Shown one piece after another: positions 1 through 6,470 of a stretch of DNA of 8,093 nt (position 1 is its first letter; each line of letters starts with the position of its first letter). The DNA is from Oscillospiraceae bacterium (GTDB taxonomy: Bacteria > Bacillota > Clostridia > Oscillospirales > Oscillospiraceae), in contig JAFYUG010000403.1 in the NCBI GenBank assembly GCA_017558545.1, positions 1 through 8,093 of the forward strand. The letters run 5' to 3'. The notes below the pieces were generated by a model. That model had not been told where the DNA came from and did no database searches. It worked only from the letters and a program-made list of their open reading frames with translations. A program made the position numbers and the translations under genes.

Positions 1-813
1 CTTGCTGCCGTAAACATCGAGGATCATGCGGATGTCATTGATGGACTGTATCTCGAGCAGATCGCCACGGAGATCGTTAACGATGTAGGGAAGCCATGCC
101 TCCATGAAGCCGCAGCAGTGGATCATGTAGTGGCAGCCGGCGTTCTTAACGGCGTCGGCAAGAGCAACAGCGCTGTCAAGAAGGGTGTTCTTGAAGGTCT
201 CTTCGGAGAAGAAGGGAGCGCGGGCGTTGGACCAGTCGTCATAGTGGCCGAACATATCGGGCTTGTAGTGCTTGAGAATGTGCTTTACAGCTTCGATCTT
301 GTAGTTGTCGATAGCAGTGAAGAAATCGTGGCACTCTTCGGGCTCGAGAAGAATGTCGCAAAGGGCGTTCTCAAAGCCTTCGGACATGTGCAGACGCTCA
401 AAGGTGCCGTTACCAAGGTGAGCCATCTGAACGCGGTTGGGGTTTTTTACATACTTGTCAAGACCCTCGGTCCAGTCAACCTTATCGAGGTCGGGGAAGA
501 TGAACTTCTCTCTCCATTCGCCGATCTCTTCGAATACGTTACCCATGGGGGTGGGGCCACCCTGAGACTCTTCATACTTGTAGAGAGTGCCAAACCAGTC
601 ATAGCTGTCGGTCTTGATGGTGAAGTCGGGAGCGTCCTTATATGCAGGGGGAACAACAAACTGGAGGCCGAAGGAAGTGTTGGGCATCCACAGGGGTTTC
701 TCATGACGCAGAGCGCGCAGGAAGTTCTCTCTGGGGGAGATGGGATAATCTCTCTGAACAGTGGGTTCGGGCATTCTGGGGGGCATTACAGGAATGGGGA
801 AAAGCTTAGCCAT
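1..813 (-). CDS. Uroporphyrinogen decarboxylase-family protein (probable corrinoid/cofactor methyltransferase relative), 3' partial
   Basis: The 271 visible codons run from an ATG at 813-811 off the left edge, so the C-terminus is missing. A GAGGTGAA ribosome binding site (826-819) lies 7 nt upstream. The N-terminal 'SPRENFLRALRHEKP' matches the opening helix of the URO-D superfamily. A D192-D193-W194 segment followed by 'SEETF' matches the conserved 'DDW...SPe' block, and H232-C-C234-G235 matches the H-x-C zinc motif of the methyltransferase branch (MtaA, CmuA and aromatic O-demethylase components). The arginine-rich coproporphyrinogen-binding N-terminus of true HemE is absent, so a haem role is unlikely. 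Known relatives move methyl groups between a methylated substrate or corrinoid protein and a thiol or folate; the substrate here cannot be read. Codons are mostly C-ending, suggesting good expression. It is divergent from the MocR-type regulator, its likely controller. Family certain, function inferred. Confidence 0.85.
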   Translation of the reverse strand, partial: MAKLFPIPVMPPRMPEPTVQRDYPISPRENFLRALRHEKPLWMPNTSFGLQFVVPPAYKDAPDFTIKTDSYDWFGTLYKYEESQGGPTPMGNVFEEIGEWREKFIFPDLDKVDWTEGLDKYVKNPNRVQMAHLGNGTFERLHMSEGFENALCDILLEPEECHDFFTAIDNYKIEAVKHILKHYKPDMFGHYDDWSNARAPFFSEETFKNTLLDSAVALADAVKNAGCHYMIHCCGFMEAWLPYIVNDLRGDLLEIQSINDIRMILDVYGSK

Positions 814-886
814 TTGAGTTCACCTCATAAAATAATTTTTCTTTGTATGCAAGGACATTTTACGTCCTAATTTTACACCACTAATA

Positions 887-905
887 TAACATACAATATA
901 TGTTA
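887..905. promoter_or_regulatory. Perfect 7-bp inverted repeat, candidate operator
   Basis: TAACATA (887-893) and TATGTTA (899-905) form a perfect dyad around a 5-nt spacer, TAACATACAATATATGTTA. Its size suits a dimeric winged-helix regulator. It lies between the divergent URO-D-family gene and the MocR-type gene and overlaps the proposed -10 (905-900) of the leftward promoter. The regulator that binds it is inferred to be the adjacent MocR protein; nothing in the sequence proves this. Confidence 0.45.
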
Positions 906-928
906 ATTTAAATACACACTTGAGGCAA
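900..928 (-). promoter_or_regulatory. Candidate promoter of the URO-D-family gene
   Basis: Read on the minus strand, TTGCCT (928-923) and TAACAT (905-900) are separated by exactly 17 nt, giving a leader of about 80 nt. The -10 has two mismatches to consensus. An alternative is TAAAAT at 875-870, but its best -35 (TTGTAT) is only 15 nt away. A small dyad, AGGAC (852-856) and GTCCT (864-868), lies in the leader. Confidence 0.35.
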
Positions 929-950
929 CAGTTGCAATTAACTGTTGCCT
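923..950. promoter_or_regulatory. 11-bp perfect dyad overlapping the -35 elements; operator or terminator-like hairpin
   Basis: AGGCAACAGTT (923-933) and AACTGTTGCCT (940-950) pair perfectly around a 6-nt centre, followed on the plus strand by T tract 950-954. By form it could be an intrinsic terminator. However, each outer arm supplies a TTGCCT hexamer that serves as -35 of a divergent promoter (945-950 rightward, 928-923 leftward), and no gene on the plus strand ends upstream. An operator therefore seems the better reading. The motif GTTGC/GCAAC recurs at 925-929, 931-935 and 944-948. Confidence 0.5.
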
Positions 951-973
951 TTTTGGCTGCAGTTTGATAAAAT
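945..973 (+). promoter_or_regulatory. Promoter of the MocR-type regulator gene
   Basis: TTGCCT (945-950), a 17-nt spacer and TAAAAT (968-973) form a good sigma-A promoter, strengthened by an extended -10 TG at 965-966. Transcription would start near 980, leaving a leader of about 26 nt. The -35 is the right arm of the 923-950 dyad, so a bound repressor would block it, which fits autoregulation. Confidence 0.5.
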
Positions 974-1005
974 GACTATAGTTTAACAGGGGGCGGTGAT
1001 GCTAA

Positions 1006-2442
1006 GTGAGTAAGACAAATGAAATACGGGAAGAGATAATGGAAATGATCCGTCTTGGAATTATAGGACCCGGTGAAAAAATGCCATCAATAAGAAGCAT
1101 GGCTAAAAAATACGGTGTCAGCATCACACCTGTCAATGATGCCTATAACGCCCTTGTTGCCCAGCAATTGGTGGAGAGCAGACCACAATCGGGTTACTAT
1201 GTAACGAGCTCCATTGATCATCTTCGCGAAGAGCTGGATTTGCAGCTTCATGTCGGTCTTAATAAGAGCGAGCATTATAGCATGGTGGACGACTTCTTCT
1301 CGGGATATAGTGAAATTGCCTTCAATGCCAATAATGATATTGAGTTTTCCTTTGGTTCAACTTCGGGTACTTCCACAGTTTATCCCGAAATGAATTTCAA
1401 TAATTTCCTTGTTAATTATATACAAAGGTCAAAAGAAGGCTTTAATCCTCAGGTTAAGCTCCATGATGAGCTTAGACTGAAAAAGTCTATGTTGCGCTAT
1501 ATGCGCCATTGCGGATGCAAAAACGGAATTGAGGATGTATCTGTTGTAAGAAGTGTAACAGAAGGTGTTATGCTTGCCATAAGAGCCTGCACCGGCAGGG
1601 GAGGGCTTGTGGCCATAGAAGCTCCCGGTCATATAGGTTTTTATTTTATAGCTAAGTATCTGGAGCGCGATGTAGTGTCTATTCCCTCAAAGGTGAATAC
1701 CGGCCTGGATGTTGATGCCTTTGAAAGCTATCTTAATCAGGGCATCAAACCCGGCTGCATTGTTCTGTCCAGCACTTTCTCTAACCCCACGGGAGCTGTC
1801 ATGCCTGATGAAAATAAGCAGCGGCTGGTTAGAATTTGCAGAGAACATGATATAACTATTATTGAGGATGATATTCTCGGTGAGCTTTATTTTGGCGAAA
1901 AACGTCCCAAACCCATTAAGAGTTTTGATGACGAAAACGTTATTTATGTCTCCGGTTACGGCAAAAGTTTAAGCCCCAAAACACGTCTTGGTTATGTTTC
2001 TGCCGGAAAATTCAAAGGTGAGTTTGCTTTTTATAAGCATATATCCACATCTTATGCCCATCCCTATTTCCAGATGGCTATGGCCGATTATCTTGATAGC
2101 GGCGCGGCCATAAGAGATGTTAGCTTTTTCAGACGCTGGCTCAAAAAATGTGTATTTACATATAGGGACACTATACTGGAGGCCTTTCCTAAAGGAACAA
2201 AGGTTGAGGAACCAAAAGGAGGTCCTTATCTTTGGGTTGGACTTCCCGAGGGCTGCTCTGCCAACAAACTTTCCGAAATGGCCAAAAAGATTGGCGTCAG
2301 CATTTCACCCAGCCATCTTTTTAATGCAAAAGAGGATATGGCAAATTATTTCAGATTCAATTGCGTCGCAACCCACTTAACTGAGAAATCAATTGAAGCA
2401 GTAAAAAAATTGGGCAGCCTTGCCCACACTCTCGCAGAGTGA
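1006..2442 (+). CDS. MocR/PdxR-type transcription regulator (GntR winged helix + aminotransferase-like domain)
   Basis: This 478-residue protein has a GntR winged helix at about 5-68 ('PGEKMPSIRSMAKKYGVS') and a fold-type I aminotransferase-like domain from about 110 to the end, the usual MocR layout and length. PLP residues are visible: N260-P-T-G, D288 or D289 for the ring nitrogen, the Schiff-base lysine K320 in 'GYGKSLSPKTRLG', R327, and R450 for substrate carboxylate. The tyrosine usual in 'EDDIYGEL' is a leucine here (L291), and the serine before the lysine is glycine, so PLP chemistry may be altered. The start is GTG: an in-frame TAA (1003-1005) lies directly before it and GGTGA (995-999) is 6 nt upstream. 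An ATG at 999 opens only a 4-codon reading frame overlapping this start. MocR proteins usually sense an amine, amino acid or PLP and control a divergent gene, here the URO-D-family protein. Confidence 0.9.
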   Translation: MSKTNEIREEIMEMIRLGIIGPGEKMPSIRSMAKKYGVSITPVNDAYNALVAQQLVESRPQSGYYVTSSIDHLREELDLQLHVGLNKSEHYSMVDDFFSGYSEIAFNANNDIEFSFGSTSGTSTVYPEMNFNNFLVNYIQRSKEGFNPQVKLHDELRLKKSMLRYMRHCGCKNGIEDVSVVRSVTEGVMLAIRACTGRGGLVAIEAPGHIGFYFIAKYLERDVVSIPSKVNTGLDVDAFESYLNQGIKPGCIVLSSTFSNPTGAVMPDENKQRLVRICREHDITIIEDDILGELYFGEKRPKPIKSFDDENVIYVSGYGKSLSPKTRLGYVSAGKFKGEFAFYKHISTSYAHPYFQMAMADYLDSGAAIRDVSFFRRWLKKCVFTYRDTILEAFPKGTKVEEPKGGPYLWVGLPEGCSANKLSEMAKKIGVSISPSHLFNAKEDMANYFRFNCVATHLTEKSIEAVKKLGSLAHTLAE

Positions 2443-2458
2443 ATTGGCTTAGCTGCCC
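2403..2458 (-). terminator. Intrinsic terminator of the maoC-like gene, inside the 3' end of the MocR gene
   Basis: On the minus strand GGGCAGC (2458-2452) pairs with GCTGCCC (2418-2412), followed after two A's by seven T's (2409-2403). An inner perfect hairpin, CACTCT (2427-2432) with AGAGTG (2436-2441), fills the loop and spans the MocR stop codon. The T tract exists only for minus-strand transcripts, so it ends the hydratase message. The loop is longer than usual, which lowers certainty. Confidence 0.5.
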
Positions 2459-2464
2459 TGAATA

Positions 2465-2923
2465 TCAGATTTTGCTTTTCATCATGAGAGTCTGCATGGA
2501 CTCCATGATAACAGTGCCTTCCTGGTTCACAAGCTTCAGATCCTGCTTGAGAATACCCTTGCCGGGTTTGGAGCTGTGCTTGGTTTCAGTGGGGACAATT
2601 TTAACTCGGATGGTGTCGCCGATTTTGAGGGGAGCGCAGTATTTCACGGTGCATTCCATGAAAGCGATGGTGGTTCCCTCGTATATTCCCATCTGATTGC
2701 TGAGACCGGTGGAAATAGCAAAGCCCAAAGCGCCGTGAGCTATACGGGTTTTGAATAAACCCTGCTTGGCAAATTCTTCATCAACGTGCATGGGGTTATA
2801 GTCTCCGGAAAGGCCGGCGAAATTAACAACATCTGCTTCAGTGATTGTTCTGCCGGGACTGACGTATTCTTTTCCTATCTCGAAATCTTCGAGATAGAGA
2901 CCGCGAAAAATGTAATCAGACAT
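2465..2923 (-). CDS. MaoC-like (R)-enoyl-CoA hydratase/dehydratase
   Basis: This 152-residue single hot-dog domain is the typical length for MaoC/PhaJ-type hydratases, which add water to trans-2-enoyl-CoA or remove it from (R)-3-hydroxyacyl-CoA in the cytoplasm. The hydratase-2 motif is complete: 'SGDYNPMHVDEEFA' carries the catalytic dyad D41 and H46, and 'IAHGALG' at 61-67 forms the following conserved turn. The start is supported by AAGGAG (ctcctt on the plus strand, 2931-2936), 7 nt upstream. The gene is convergent with the MocR gene (22 nt between stops) and divergent from a LysR gene, which may regulate it. Acyl-chain specificity cannot be read. Together with the EtfA gene it suggests acyl-CoA metabolism. 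Confidence 0.88.
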   Translation of the reverse strand: MSDYIFRGLYLEDFEIGKEYVSPGRTITEADVVNFAGLSGDYNPMHVDEEFAKQGLFKTRIAHGALGFAISTGLSNQMGIYEGTTIAFMECTVKYCAPLKIGDTIRVKIVPTETKHSSKPGKGILKQDLKLVNQEGTVIMESMQTLMMKSKI

Positions 2924-3065
2924 TATTATTCTCCTTTACTCTTTTTCTTCGATTTTTATGGCATTTTTTGGATTTTGCACAACTTAATGGCTTTTTAGCC
3001 CTATATAATTCAATGTATATTGTCTAAGTTGCTTAATCGATTGTTGTCATGTAGTGATTTTAGCA

Positions 3066-3077
3066 TAGTATATACTA
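3066..3077. promoter_or_regulatory. Perfect 12-bp palindrome, candidate LysR operator
   Basis: TAGTATATACTA is a perfect palindrome, and with the next base it contains T-N11-A (T3066 to A3078), the loose LysR box. It lies about 100 bp upstream of the proposed LysR start site and about 140 bp upstream of maoC, so it could serve either gene. AT-rich palindromes arise easily by chance. Confidence 0.35.
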
Positions 3078-3141
3078 AACAATAATGCAAAACCACGCAT
3101 TCATGTATGCATAAAGTGAATAGAAAACGCGGTTTTTGCCG

Positions 3142-3170
3142 TTGAAAATGCTTTGTTTGAGTGTTAACAT
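3142..3170 (+). promoter_or_regulatory. Candidate promoter of the full-length lysR gene
   Basis: TTGAAA (3142-3147) and TAACAT (3165-3170) are separated by 17 nt. The -35 is near consensus and the -10 has two mismatches. TACAAT at 3174-3179 is a better -10, but its nearest -35-like hexamer, TTGTTT (3153-3158), is only 15 nt away. Either places the start site just before 3189, supporting the downstream ATG at 3222. Confidence 0.35.
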
Positions 3171-3221
3171 GAATACAATTGTGGGATTATGCGTTATCGT
3201 AACTTTACGGGGGGCATTTTT

Positions 3222-4112
3222 ATGGATTCTATACAAATCTCCTGTTTTATTGCGGTAGCTCAAACGTGCAGCTTTTCCCGTGCTGCCAAGCTGCTTTATA
3301 AGAGCCAGCCTGTTGTCAGCCGCCAGATTATTGCTCTCGAAAATGATTTGGGGGTAAAACTGTTTAATAGATCCGCAAGATCGGTGAGCCTAACCGATGC
3401 AGGTCAGATTTTCTATAAGCGAATAGAAAAGATTTCTTCTGATTATGAAAATCTTCTTGAAACCATGCGCTCCGCGCAAACAGGTTATTTGGGAGAAATT
3501 CGTGTATATGTCCATTCCGGTCATGTATATGCAAGCACTCTCGTTCCTCTTGTTAAGGGCTTTGAGAAGAAATATCCCAATATAAGAGTTGTTCTTAATT
3601 CCTCTCATACCAGAGATGTAAAGAGAGCTCTTGATGATATGCAGGCAGATTTTGTCTATGCAAGATGGCATGATTATTCACAAATCAAGGATGCAGAAGG
3701 ATGCATAGTCTCACGATTGGTTCTAGGTGCTCTGCTGCCAAGCAATCATCCCCTTGCTTCCAAAACGGATGGTGCTCTTAGCATTTCCGATTTGAAAGAT
3801 GAGACTTTTATCACTTATCCCGATAATGTTGTTCCCGGACATAGCAGACGTTTGGAACGCTGGTGTATGGATAATGGTTTTGAGCCTAATATGATTTACG
3901 CTCCGGACACCAACACGGCGCTTCTTTGGATGGAGGCTAAAAGGGGAATAGCTCTTGTTAATCAGGAGCACATATTTACCAGATATTCCGAATTCTCTTT
4001 TGTAGAGCTCCCTGAGCTTGGAACTGAGGACGGTGCAATTATCTGGAACAAGAATAACGATAATCATTCTCTTGACCTCTTCAAGGCCTATGTAGAGAAA
4101 ATAACCATTTAA
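3222..4112 (+). CDS. LysR-type transcription regulator (full length)
   Basis: This 296-residue protein has the standard LysR layout. The N-terminal winged helix spans about 1-60, with recognition region 'FSRAAKLLYKSQPVVSRQI' (18-36) and the hallmark 'LENDLGVKLFNRSARSVSLTDAG'. A linker helix follows to about 88, then a two-lobed effector domain ('GEIRVYVHSG' onward). The start at 3222 is preferred over the in-frame ATG at 3189 because GGGGGG (3209-3214) lies 7 nt upstream, the protein then begins 'MDSIQISCFIAVAQ' as family members do, and 3189 lies almost at the proposed transcription start. It is divergent from the maoC-like gene and 22 nt upstream of the DUF169 gene, with which it is probably cotranscribed. 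Either neighbour may be its target. The ligand cannot be read. Confidence 0.92.
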   Translation: MDSIQISCFIAVAQTCSFSRAAKLLYKSQPVVSRQIIALENDLGVKLFNRSARSVSLTDAGQIFYKRIEKISSDYENLLETMRSAQTGYLGEIRVYVHSGHVYASTLVPLVKGFEKKYPNIRVVLNSSHTRDVKRALDDMQADFVYARWHDYSQIKDAEGCIVSRLVLGALLPSNHPLASKTDGALSISDLKDETFITYPDNVVPGHSRRLERWCMDNGFEPNMIYAPDTNTALLWMEAKRGIALVNQEHIFTRYSEFSFVELPELGTEDGAIIWNKNNDNHSLDLFKAYVEKITI

Positions 4113-4134
4113 CAGCTTAGAGGAGGAAAACAAA

Positions 4135-4941
4135 ATGCTTTCTGTAAATCAGCAGCGTCAGGCCACTCTTGACCGTATGGTCAAGCTTCGTTACAGTGCA
4201 GTTGCCATCAAGTTTGTTGAAGATGAAGCAATAGTACCCGAGAACGCTTTTTGTCCTTACAGAGATAAAAAGAAACATATTGCCATTTGTCAGGCATTTG
4301 CTCTTGCCAGAAGACAGGGAAAAGTGGTATATATGCGTAAAGAGGATCATTGGTGCTGGAATCCTCTCGTAACTTATGGTATGGTAGATTTCAAGAGAGG
4401 TAATCCCGATTTTGATCTCATTTCCAGTTACATGGGCATTCCCGACAAAGAGAAGAGCGACGATTTTGTTGAAGCCTTCCCCAAGCTTCCTCTGAACAAG
4501 TATGCAGGTACTTTGATTGCTCCTTTGGATAAGGCAGATTTCGAACCCGACATCACCCTTATTTATTGCAGCAATAGTCAGCTTAGATTTATGCTTATGG
4601 GTCTTATGAGCCAGACCGCATCTATGCTGGATAGCAGCTTCACCCCCCTTGATTCCTGCGTTTATTCTGTAATTCCTCCCTTCTATGAGGGCAAGTATCG
4701 CATAACTCTTCCCGATCCCGGTGAGTTTGAGCGTGCTCTCACCGATGAAAATGATATTATTTTCACCGTTCCTTATCAGAAGATGGATGAATTTTTCGCA
4801 GGTCTTGCTCAGCTTGATAAACGCCACTTCACTGTTAACAGCTATCAGCCCTATATGAAGGAAGACTTCCAGAGACCTAAGTTCTATAATGATGTCTTCA
4901 CCATGTGGGGTCTTGAAACCGGAGAGCTTTGGGATAAATAA
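4135..4941 (+). CDS. DUF169 family protein of unknown function
   Basis: This 268-residue soluble protein matches the DUF169 (COG2043) pattern in layout: 'YSAVAIKFVEDEAIVPE' near the start, 'ICQAFALARRQGKVVYMRKEDHWCW' at 51-75, and a middle 'LDKADFEPDITLIYCSNSQLR' block. The cysteines at 40, 52, 74, 145 and 175 could bind metal or a cofactor, with C52 and C74 in the blocks that look family-conserved. No signal peptide or membrane helix is seen. A perfect AGGAGG (4121-4126) lies 8 nt before the ATG. It sits between a LysR gene (22 nt) and an MFS transporter gene (90 nt) on the same strand, suggesting a regulated set for handling one compound. The biochemical role of DUF169 proteins is not known to me. 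Confidence 0.8.
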   Translation: MLSVNQQRQATLDRMVKLRYSAVAIKFVEDEAIVPENAFCPYRDKKKHIAICQAFALARRQGKVVYMRKEDHWCWNPLVTYGMVDFKRGNPDFDLISSYMGIPDKEKSDDFVEAFPKLPLNKYAGTLIAPLDKADFEPDITLIYCSNSQLRFMLMGLMSQTASMLDSSFTPLDSCVYSVIPPFYEGKYRITLPDPGEFERALTDENDIIFTVPYQKMDEFFAGLAQLDKRHFTVNSYQPYMKEDFQRPKFYNDVFTMWGLETGELWDK

Positions 4942-4973
4942 TTTCCAAATCCGGCACAATTCTTTTGTACATG

Positions 4974-5002
4974 TTCGCAGCAATGCGTCTTGTAAATACT
5001 AT
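4974..5002 (+). promoter_or_regulatory. Weak candidate promoter for the MFS gene
   Basis: TTCGCA (4974-4979) and TACTAT (4997-5002) are 17 nt apart, with two mismatches in each hexamer. No terminator separates the DUF169 and MFS genes, so read-through is also likely. The much stronger codon bias of the transporter would suit an extra promoter here, but the match is poor. Confidence 0.25.
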
Positions 5003-5031
5003 TTCTATTTCTTTCGAGAGGAGAAATCACA

Positions 5032-6399
5032 ATGCAGCAGAAAAAATCCATTGGCTTCGGCTTCAGAGGCTGGATGCTGATCCTGTACCAGGCAATCGCT
5101 TACATTACCTTCCAGGTCTTCACCCAGTATCCCCTGAACATCCTCGCCGACTTCTATGGCGGTGCAAACAAGGTTTCCGCAATCTACTCCGCATGCGCCA
5201 TCGCCGGCATCGTTGTCCAGATCATTCTGGTCAGCTTCATCTCCAAGATGAAGAGCATCAAGGCCTTCGGCTCCATCCTCGGCGCTATCTCCCTGGTTCT
5301 GGCATTCTTTGTCATGACTTGGTTCCCCGGCACCCTGTGGACCGTAGCTTACGCTCTCATCAACGTTATCTCTGTTCTGTATGCAACCCTGTCTCTCGGC
5401 CTCCTGGTCGGTCAGTGGTTCCCCACCAGAAAGGGTACCGTTATGGGTATTGCTACCCTCGCATTCCCCATTGCTAACGGTCTTCTCGGACCCTTCGCAA
5501 CCTCCGTCTTCACTCCCATCGGCATCGCTGGCGCTATGGGTCAGGAACTGAACCCCTACTTCTTCGGCGGCCCCATCTTCAATGCTTTCCTGCCCTTCTT
5601 CATCGTCTCCATCGTTGGTTGGCTCATCGGTCTGATCTTCGTTAAGGACTATCCCGAGCAGTGCGGCGCATATCGTGACAACGATAAGTCCCTCACTCCC
5701 GAGATCGCTACCCAGATCATGCTGGCTGAAATCGAGAACAAGAAGACTTCCGTTTGGACCTACATCAACACCATCAAGTGCAAAGAGTTCTGGTTCGGCA
5801 CCATCGCTGTCGGCGGTCTGCTCTCCTGCGCTATCGGTCTCATGAGCCAGTCCATGCAGATCGTCAACGCTGGCGTTGGCGAAGAGAAGTACAGCGCTGT
5901 TATGGCTTGTGTTATGATCTTCGGCTGCATCGGTTCTTACATCATTGGTCTCATCGATACCAAGATCGGTACCAAGAAGGCTATGGTCATCTCCTGCGTC
6001 CTCATGGTTATCGCTGGTGTTCTCGGCCTCCTCGGCAACGGCATCGTTCTCTGGATCGCCATGATCTTCGTTGCTCTGTTCATGGGCGCTTCCTCCAACT
6101 TCGGTGTTTCTCTCTGCGCTCAGTACTGGCGTCGTGAAGACTTCGGTCGCGTATTCGCTCTCATGAGCCCCATCGGTTCTGCCATCAGCTCCGCTTCTCC
6201 CGTTATCATTGCTGGTCTCCTCTTCGGTGCTACCGGTTATAAGGGCCACGGCGGCGCATTCGCATTCGTTCTCATTTTCGGTATTGTCGCTCTCGTTCTC
6301 ATGCTCGCTTTCAATCCCAAGTCCATCAAGGCTCGTGATGACAAGTATCGTGAGAAGGCTGGCAAGCCCCTGGACGATGCTCTCGTTGGCCGCAAGTAA
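5032..6399 (+). CDS. Major facilitator superfamily transporter, oxalate/formate antiporter-like
   Basis: This 455-residue integral membrane protein shows twelve hydrophobic segments, roughly 13-31, 47-70, 79-98, 102-127, 137-160, 183-204, 255-274, 287-308, 317-335, 338-358, 375-400 and 407-427. A charged loop at 205-250 separates the two halves. 'GQWFPTRKGTVMGI' (127-140) matches the 'WFPxRRGxaxGi' signature common in the OFA group, and 'GLIDTKIGTKKAM' (306-318) is the second copy of MFS motif A; the first copy (about 69-80) is degenerate. AGAGGAGA (5017-5024) lies 7 nt before the ATG. It probably imports or exchanges a small carboxylate. Codons are strongly biased to CTC, ATC, TTC and GGC, unlike the neighbouring LysR genes, suggesting high expression. 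The DUF169 gene upstream and the terminator downstream close the unit. Substrate not determinable. Confidence 0.9.
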   Translation: MQQKKSIGFGFRGWMLILYQAIAYITFQVFTQYPLNILADFYGGANKVSAIYSACAIAGIVVQIILVSFISKMKSIKAFGSILGAISLVLAFFVMTWFPGTLWTVAYALINVISVLYATLSLGLLVGQWFPTRKGTVMGIATLAFPIANGLLGPFATSVFTPIGIAGAMGQELNPYFFGGPIFNAFLPFFIVSIVGWLIGLIFVKDYPEQCGAYRDNDKSLTPEIATQIMLAEIENKKTSVWTYINTIKCKEFWFGTIAVGGLLSCAIGLMSQSMQIVNAGVGEEKYSAVMACVMIFGCIGSYIIGLIDTKIGTKKAMVISCVLMVIAGVLGLLGNGIVLWIAMIFVALFMGASSNFGVSLCAQYWRREDFGRVFALMSPIGSAISSASPVIIAGLLFGATGYKGHGGAFAFVLIFGIVALVLMLAFNPKSIKARDDKYREKAGKPLDDALVGRK

Positions 6400-6433
6400 G
6401 ATATAATCTCTTACATAAGTCAATAAGATTTTT

Positions 6434-6468
6434 CAAGGCGTGTTCTTCGGAACACGCCTTGTTTTCTT
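6434..6468 (+). terminator. Intrinsic terminator after the MFS gene
   Basis: A perfect 12-bp stem, CAAGGCGTGTTC (6434-6445) with GAACACGCCTTG (6450-6461), is closed by an extra-stable C(UUCG)G tetraloop and followed by TTTTCTT. It lies 34 nt after the MFS stop and ends the lysR-DUF169-MFS unit. Confidence 0.92.
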
Positions 6469-6470
6469 AT

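Larger units (their letters stand above)
2924..3221. other. AT-rich divergent intergenic region between maoC-like and lysR genes
   Basis: These 298 bases hold regulatory DNA for two divergent genes and no convincing small gene. The maoC ribosome binding site is at the left end, the 12-bp palindrome at 3066-3077 is near the middle, and the LysR promoter and GGGGGG ribosome binding site are at the right. Small dyads also occur, CAAT/ATTG at 3011-3022 and GCAT/ATGC at 3097-3110. No well-spaced promoter for maoC could be picked out among the many AT-rich hexamers. Confidence 0.6.

Noticed and set aside
118..870. A 250-codon plus-strand frame opposite the URO-D-family gene
   Set aside because: Low-complexity valine- and glycine-rich product with no domain, opposite a gene with clear motifs and a ribosome binding site.
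999..1013. Four-codon reading frame ATG CTA AGT GAG TAA overlapping the MocR start, as a leader peptide
   Set aside because: It overlaps the ribosome binding site, has no site of its own beyond the same G-rich stretch, and carries no regulatory codon pattern. It is noted only as a possible translational-coupling curiosity.
3189..3221. Upstream in-frame ATG (3189) as the LysR start
   Set aside because: No ribosome binding site precedes it, it lies almost at the proposed transcription start, and it adds 11 residues not expected in the family. The GGGGGG before 3222 decides for the later start.
2924..3221. Possible small gene or riboswitch in the maoC-lysR gap
   Set aside because: Short frames here lack ribosome binding sites and domains, and no conserved aptamer-like fold with a terminator could be drawn; only small AT-rich dyads are seen.
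4117..4983. A 288-codon minus-strand frame opposite the DUF169 gene
   Set aside because: No family resemblance and no proper ribosome binding site. The plus-strand frame has AGGAGG and clear DUF169 motifs.
5005..6423. A 472-codon open frame antisense to the whole MFS gene
   Set aside because: Its product is an improbable run of acidic residues, glycine and serine with no recognisable domain. It arises because the strong C-ending codon bias of the MFS gene removes stops from the opposite strand.
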